In this document: one piece after another, positions 60,806 through 64,000 of the stretch
Position numbering within the stretch: position 1 is the first letter of the stretch
Layout of the letters: every line of letters begins with the position of its first letter
NCBI GenBank assembly: GCA_964352025.1
Contig: CAYGPZ010000015.1
Span: 1-64,000 of the forward strand
DNA length: 64,000 bases
Direction: 5' to 3'
Origin: Hirschia sp964352025
GTDB taxonomy: Bacteria; Pseudomonadota; Alphaproteobacteria; Caulobacterales; Hyphomonadaceae
The notes under the pieces: model-generated
The model's input: only the letters and a program-made list of their open reading frames with translations
The model's database searches: none
Told to the model about the DNA's origin: nothing
Made by a program: the position numbers and the translations under genes

Positions 60806-61933
60806 CTACATAAGGCTTTCATATCTTTTGCGATGGAAAGCGAGGTTTCCGAACAAAACATCCAACATCGTGGCGTGCATGAAGTAGTGACCAATGGCCA
60901 TTTCTTCGGTCATTCCCATACCACCATGTAGCTGGACTGCTGTTTCACCGCAGAACTTTACAGCTTTGCCTAATTGCACTTTCACTGCGGAAAGATACTT
61001 CTTCCGCTCATGTGCAAGCTCATCCAACTTCAAAGTCCCGAGATAAGCCATCGATGTCAGTTCCTCGGTATGGATCAACATATCGACCATGGCATGCTGT
61101 AGAACCTGAAACTTCGCGATTGAAACGCCAAACTGTTTGCGGTCACGACAATACTTCGTCGTCAACTCTGTCATGACATGGCAAATGCCCACGCCTTCAG
61201 CTGCGACTGCAGCAATACCTGCATCGACAACTTTCTCGATGATTGGCAAGCTTTTACCCTCAACGCCCAATAGAGATGAAGCACTCACCGTAACATTGTC
61301 GAGCTCCACATCACCGGCGCTACGTCCATCTATCGTTGAATAGCTTTCGATACTGACACCTTCAGCATCTGTATCGATAACGAACAAGCTAATGCCATCC
61401 TCTTCCCGAGTTTGCCCCTCAGTACGCGCAGAAACGATAATTTTGTCAGCAATTGAAGCAGCTAGTACAACCGATTTGCGACCATTAAGAATGTATTTTT
61501 CGCCTACTTTCTTGGCGTATGTTTCGACGTGATTTAGATCGAACCGACTTCTAGGTTCCGCAACTCCAAATCCAACAATCAGGCTACCGCTTGCTATTTG
61601 TGGAATAATCGATTGAGCTTGTTCGCCGCCGACTTCTGCCAACACACCACCAGCAAGAACGATCGTAGGTAGGAATGGTTCGACAACATTTCCTTTTCCC
61701 AGCTCCTCCATAATCAACATGGAATCAACTGCGCTACCGCCAAGGCCATCATATTCTTCGGCAAACGGTACAGAAAGCAAGCCCATTTCAGCAAAATCGG
61801 ACCAGACCTGACGGCTCCATCCAGCCTCAGATTCAACTATCTTTTGACGTGTTTCAAAATCATATTTTTCACGGACATAGCGCGAGATTGAATCTCTGAA
61901 CATGTCCTGTTCTTCGGTGAACAAAAAATCCAT
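60806..61933 (-). CDS. Acyl-CoA dehydrogenase, subunit lacking an obvious catalytic Glu
   Basis: 375 residues from the ATG at 61933, which has GAGGAAAG upstream (the frame opens at 62089 inside the neighbour). It carries the FAD-binding element 'RDRKQFGVSIAKFQVLQH' (263-280) and 'LHGGMGMTEEMAIGHYF', but the usual Glu positions are not Glu: the tail reads 'DVLFGNLAFHRKR' and the alternative site 'VVDAGIAAVAAEG'. Together with the adjacent dehydrogenase (61956-63149) it may form an alpha2beta2 enzyme like the steroid-degrading FadE pairs of mycobacteria. Confidence 0.85.
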   Translation of the reverse strand: MDFLFTEEQDMFRDSISRYVREKYDFETRQKIVESEAGWSRQVWSDFAEMGLLSVPFAEEYDGLGGSAVDSMLIMEELGKGNVVEPFLPTIVLAGGVLAEVGGEQAQSIIPQIASGSLIVGFGVAEPRSRFDLNHVETYAKKVGEKYILNGRKSVVLAASIADKIIVSARTEGQTREEDGISLFVIDTDAEGVSIESYSTIDGRSAGDVELDNVTVSASSLLGVEGKSLPIIEKVVDAGIAAVAAEGVGICHVMTELTTKYCRDRKQFGVSIAKFQVLQHAMVDMLIHTEELTSMAYLGTLKLDELAHERKKYLSAVKVQLGKAVKFCGETAVQLHGGMGMTEEMAIGHYFMHATMLDVLFGNLAFHRKRYESLM

Positions 61934-61955
61934 AATCTTTCCTCGAACCTTTGCC

Positions 61956-63149
61956 CTAGAGCCCCAGAATTGCTTTTGCGATGATGTTGCGCTGGATTTC
62001 GTTTGATCCGCCATAAATGGAGGTCTTACGTTTATTGAAATATCCTGCAGCTGCATCAACTGTGTGATCTGGACCAGAAGGTCTTTCATTGCCCGTCAAC
62101 CCGCGCTGGAATGGCATGGCGTAATAGCCCGCAACTTCCACAGACAAATGAGAAATACGTTGCTGTAATTCGGTCCCGCGAATTTTCAGAATAGAGCTCT
62201 CAGCTCCCGGACCTTTACCTGCCTCTTCACCGGCGAGTGCTCTAAGTTCAGTGTACTCTAGAGCCATTAAGTCCATTTCGATCTCAGCGACTTTACGCCG
62301 AAACTCTGCATCATCCATTAGAATAGGCGCATCACCATAAAGACTTTTATCGCTAGCGACCTCACGCAAACGAGATAGTGCTTTTTTACACACATGTGTC
62401 CCGGCAATACCTGATCGCTCGTGCATCAATAAGAATTTTGCGTATGTCCAACCTTTGTTTTCTTCACCAATCAGGTTTTCTACCGGCACACGCACATTTT
62501 CTAGGAAGACTTCATTCACTTCATGGTCGCCGCCCATCGTGATGATTGGACGAACGGTGACACCGGGTGTCTTCATGTCGATGAGCAGAAAGGAAATACC
62601 CGCTTGCTGTTTCACGTTTGGATCAGTTCGCACCAAACAAAAGATCCAATCAGCATACTGCGCCAATGTGGTCCAAGTCTTAGTTCCATTGACTACATAG
62701 TGATCCCCATCCCGCACCGCCTTGGTACTTAGCGACGCAAGGTCCGACCCTGAACCCGGCTCCGAATAACCTTGGCACCACCAAATGTCACAGTTTAACG
62801 TGGGAGGTAAAAACCGTTTCTTTTGCTCTTCATTCCCAAAAGAATAAATGACAGGCCCAACCATGCCTATATTGAACGGCAACACTCCAAAAGTCTCTGC
62901 TTTCGCCATTTCTTCTGCGAAAATATACTTCTGAGTTGGTGTCCAACCCGTGCCGCCATATTCTTTGGGCCAAGAAGGCGCGATCCAGCCTTTATTAGCC
63001 AGTGTCTTATGCCATGCGACGTATTCCTCAGGACTATCTCCTACTTGAGCAGCCTTGGCCTGACGTTTTTCCAAGGGCCAATGCTCATCAAGAAACGTAC
63101 GAATTTCGTCACGAAATTCTTCATTCTCTTGAGTAAATGTAAGATCCAT
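61956..63149 (-). CDS. Acyl-CoA dehydrogenase, subunit with catalytic Glu
   Basis: 397 residues. 'WWCQGYSEPGSGSDLASL' binds FAD/substrate and 'LLMHERSGIAGT' carries Glu244 at the place of the catalytic base in isovaleryl- and long-chain dehydrogenases; the other common site reads 'SIYGGSNEIQRNIIAKAILGL'. The RxQFG...FQ flavin element is absent and appears only in the downstream partner. GAGGGACC is nine bases before the ATG at 63149. First gene of the beta-oxidation operon. Substrate could be a branched, isoprenoid or steroid-type acyl-CoA. Confidence 0.88.
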   Translation of the reverse strand: MDLTFTQENEEFRDEIRTFLDEHWPLEKRQAKAAQVGDSPEEYVAWHKTLANKGWIAPSWPKEYGGTGWTPTQKYIFAEEMAKAETFGVLPFNIGMVGPVIYSFGNEEQKKRFLPPTLNCDIWWCQGYSEPGSGSDLASLSTKAVRDGDHYVVNGTKTWTTLAQYADWIFCLVRTDPNVKQQAGISFLLIDMKTPGVTVRPIITMGGDHEVNEVFLENVRVPVENLIGEENKGWTYAKFLLMHERSGIAGTHVCKKALSRLREVASDKSLYGDAPILMDDAEFRRKVAEIEMDLMALEYTELRALAGEEAGKGPGAESSILKIRGTELQQRISHLSVEVAGYYAMPFQRGLTGNERPSGPDHTVDAAAGYFNKRKTSIYGGSNEIQRNIIAKAILGL

Positions 63150-63632
63150 ATGGCTGGTCCCTCTAAATCAAGACATTCATATATTTTACTGAGAACTATA
63201 CCGACGGCGATTAGCATCGGTATAGTTTTTCAAAATACTTATGTGTCGAATAATTCGTTTTCGAGAATATTTCACACTTTCAAAAGTAATGAAACTATCC
63301 GCTACGGAAGGTATGATCGAAGCGGTAGATAAATTCTCTTCGATATTTGCTATACATTGGTCAGATCACAATATCATATTTTAAGATAATCTATATTTTT
63401 CAATTACTTAATTAGCGCCCGATCAATAATTGATTTATTTATCAAAACACTCAAAAAAATGAACCAGTTGCGTCTCTCAAGCTAGTAAAATTGGCACTGC
63501 ACTAAGCAACAATTCAACATGCGAGCATTAGAAGAGAAACTTTGGTTAACTTGCTCCAATAGTGGAAGTTTATCTTGTTATTCGCGGTATTGTCGAACTC
63601 AAACGCAACAGGGCTGGTGTCCGCAGACATTC
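63150..63632. other. Intergenic region, about 480 bases
   Basis: A+T-rich, no convincing ORF. It contains the promoter of the beta-oxidation operon on the minus strand and a notable inverted repeat (63194-63229). Nothing else recognised. Confidence 0.5.
63194..63229. promoter_or_regulatory. Inverted repeat upstream of the beta-oxidation operon
   Basis: AACTATACCGA (63194-63204) and TCGGTATAGTT (63217-63227), twelve-base centre, then further T. Placed 45 bases before the first acyl-CoA dehydrogenase start, it suits a TetR-type operator. The T run on the plus strand also allows a terminator reading, but no plus-strand gene precedes it. Confidence 0.45.
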
Positions 63633-64000
63633 CTACTCAATAGGGCCTGCCAATTGCTCAGGAGCTAAGTTGAGGCAAGTATCATCAAGGTCTGCCACTA
63701 GATCTAACTGAACAAGAGCCCTGGGAAGTTCATACCGGAAGAAGAAACGACAAGCAGAGAGTTTGCCTTCATAAAAGGCTTTTTCACCTCCCGAAGCCGG
63801 CTTGAGCCCTTCCTTGGCTTTTTCTGCCTGTCTCAACCAAATCCAAGCCAATACGACATGCCCAAAAGCATCCAAATAAGTCGTAGCATTTGCCAATTGA
63901 ACATTTAGATTATCACAGGCCAATACTGTCTGTGTCACATGCTGAAGTTTGCTGGCAGCACCTGATAACGCTTTTGCATATGTCGATAGATATGGATCTG
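63633..64000 (-). CDS. Acyl-CoA dehydrogenase, C-terminal fragment (runs off the window)
   Basis: The frame is open from the window edge to the stop at 63633, about 122 codons; a GTG at 63938 is only an internal codon. 'TVLACDNLNVQLANATTYLDAFGHVVLAWIWLRQAEKA' followed by 'FYEGKLSACRFFFRYELPRALVQLDLV' is the extra C-terminal domain of the long (about 590-residue) acyl-CoA dehydrogenases of the FadE5-like group. The N-terminal catalytic part lies outside the window. Confidence 0.8.
   Translation of the reverse strand, partial: DPYLSTYAKALSGAASKLQHVTQTVLACDNLNVQLANATTYLDAFGHVVLAWIWLRQAEKAKEGLKPASGGEKAFYEGKLSACRFFFRYELPRALVQLDLVADLDDTCLNLAPEQLAGPIE

Noticed and set aside
60796..60894. Longer N-terminus for the MaoC protein
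   Set aside because: It would overlap the acyl-CoA dehydrogenase end, has no homology-like character, and the ATG at 60795 is well placed ten bases after the preceding stop.

Overview
The window looks like chromosome of a Gram-negative, moderately A+T-rich alphaproteobacterium. Pointers are an Irr-type Fur regulator, a DUF2336 protein, a short NAD kinase, a RpoE/ChrR pair with Rhodobacter-like zinc ligands, ExoA/ExoP/ExoQ-type polysaccharide proteins, a short FeoB, and REC and HPt proteins of alphaproteobacterial style. A Maricaulales/Hyphomonadaceae member (for example a Hirschia-like organism) would fit, but that is inference. I saw no rRNA, tRNA, CRISPR array, insertion sequence or phage gene.

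Layout. 1-10.4 kb: an exopolysaccharide locus, mostly on the minus strand (GT4 glycosyltransferase, Wzc/ExoP-type chain-length tyrosine kinase, outer-membrane beta-barrel, GT2, O-antigen-polymerase-like Wzy, secreted GH16 glycanase, ExoA-like GT2). 10.6-12.4 kb: an orphan ParA ATPase with an overlapping small partner, then an Irr-like regulator. 12.4-26 kb: housekeeping and signalling genes (pgi, a lipoprotein cytochrome c, NAD kinase, an HPt protein, a degenerate EAL-like protein, DUF2336, a lytic transglycosylase, a CheY-like regulator, thiO, leucine dehydrogenase, a methyltransferase-like protein with a FliM-like tail, a lipoprotein hydrolase). 26-29 kb: a cold-shock gene behind a long, apparently structured leader, and feoAB.

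29-42.8 kb: a second surface-polysaccharide locus. It contains genes for a CDP-deoxyhexose (glucose-1-phosphate cytidylyltransferase, CDP-glucose 4,6-dehydratase, RmlC-type epimerase, SDR reductase), a UDP-galactopyranose-mutase-like flavoprotein, five glycosyltransferases and two Wzx-type flippases, but no polymerase. 43-47.2 kb: an RND efflux adaptor and pump.

47.3-50.5 kb: the most unusual region, three translationally coupled genes built from diverged histidine-pathway enzymes. They are a HisD homologue with altered zinc ligands, a HAD phosphatase fused to a degenerate imidazoleglycerol-phosphate dehydratase (IGPD) domain, and a second degenerate IGPD. The two IGPD-like proteins have lost different metal-binding motifs.

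50.6-57.3 kb: the RpoE-ChrR photooxidative-stress system and its divergent target operon for membrane-lipid modification (flavin oxidoreductase, DUF1365, cyclopropane-fatty-acid synthase family, chalcone-isomerase-like, DUF3833, SDR), with RpoE-type promoter elements between them. 57.3-64 kb: a beta-oxidation operon with two adjacent acyl-CoA dehydrogenases that look like complementary subunits, a MaoC hydratase, an MFE-2-type SDR, a thiolase and a second SDR, then the 3' end of another acyl-CoA dehydrogenase running off the window.
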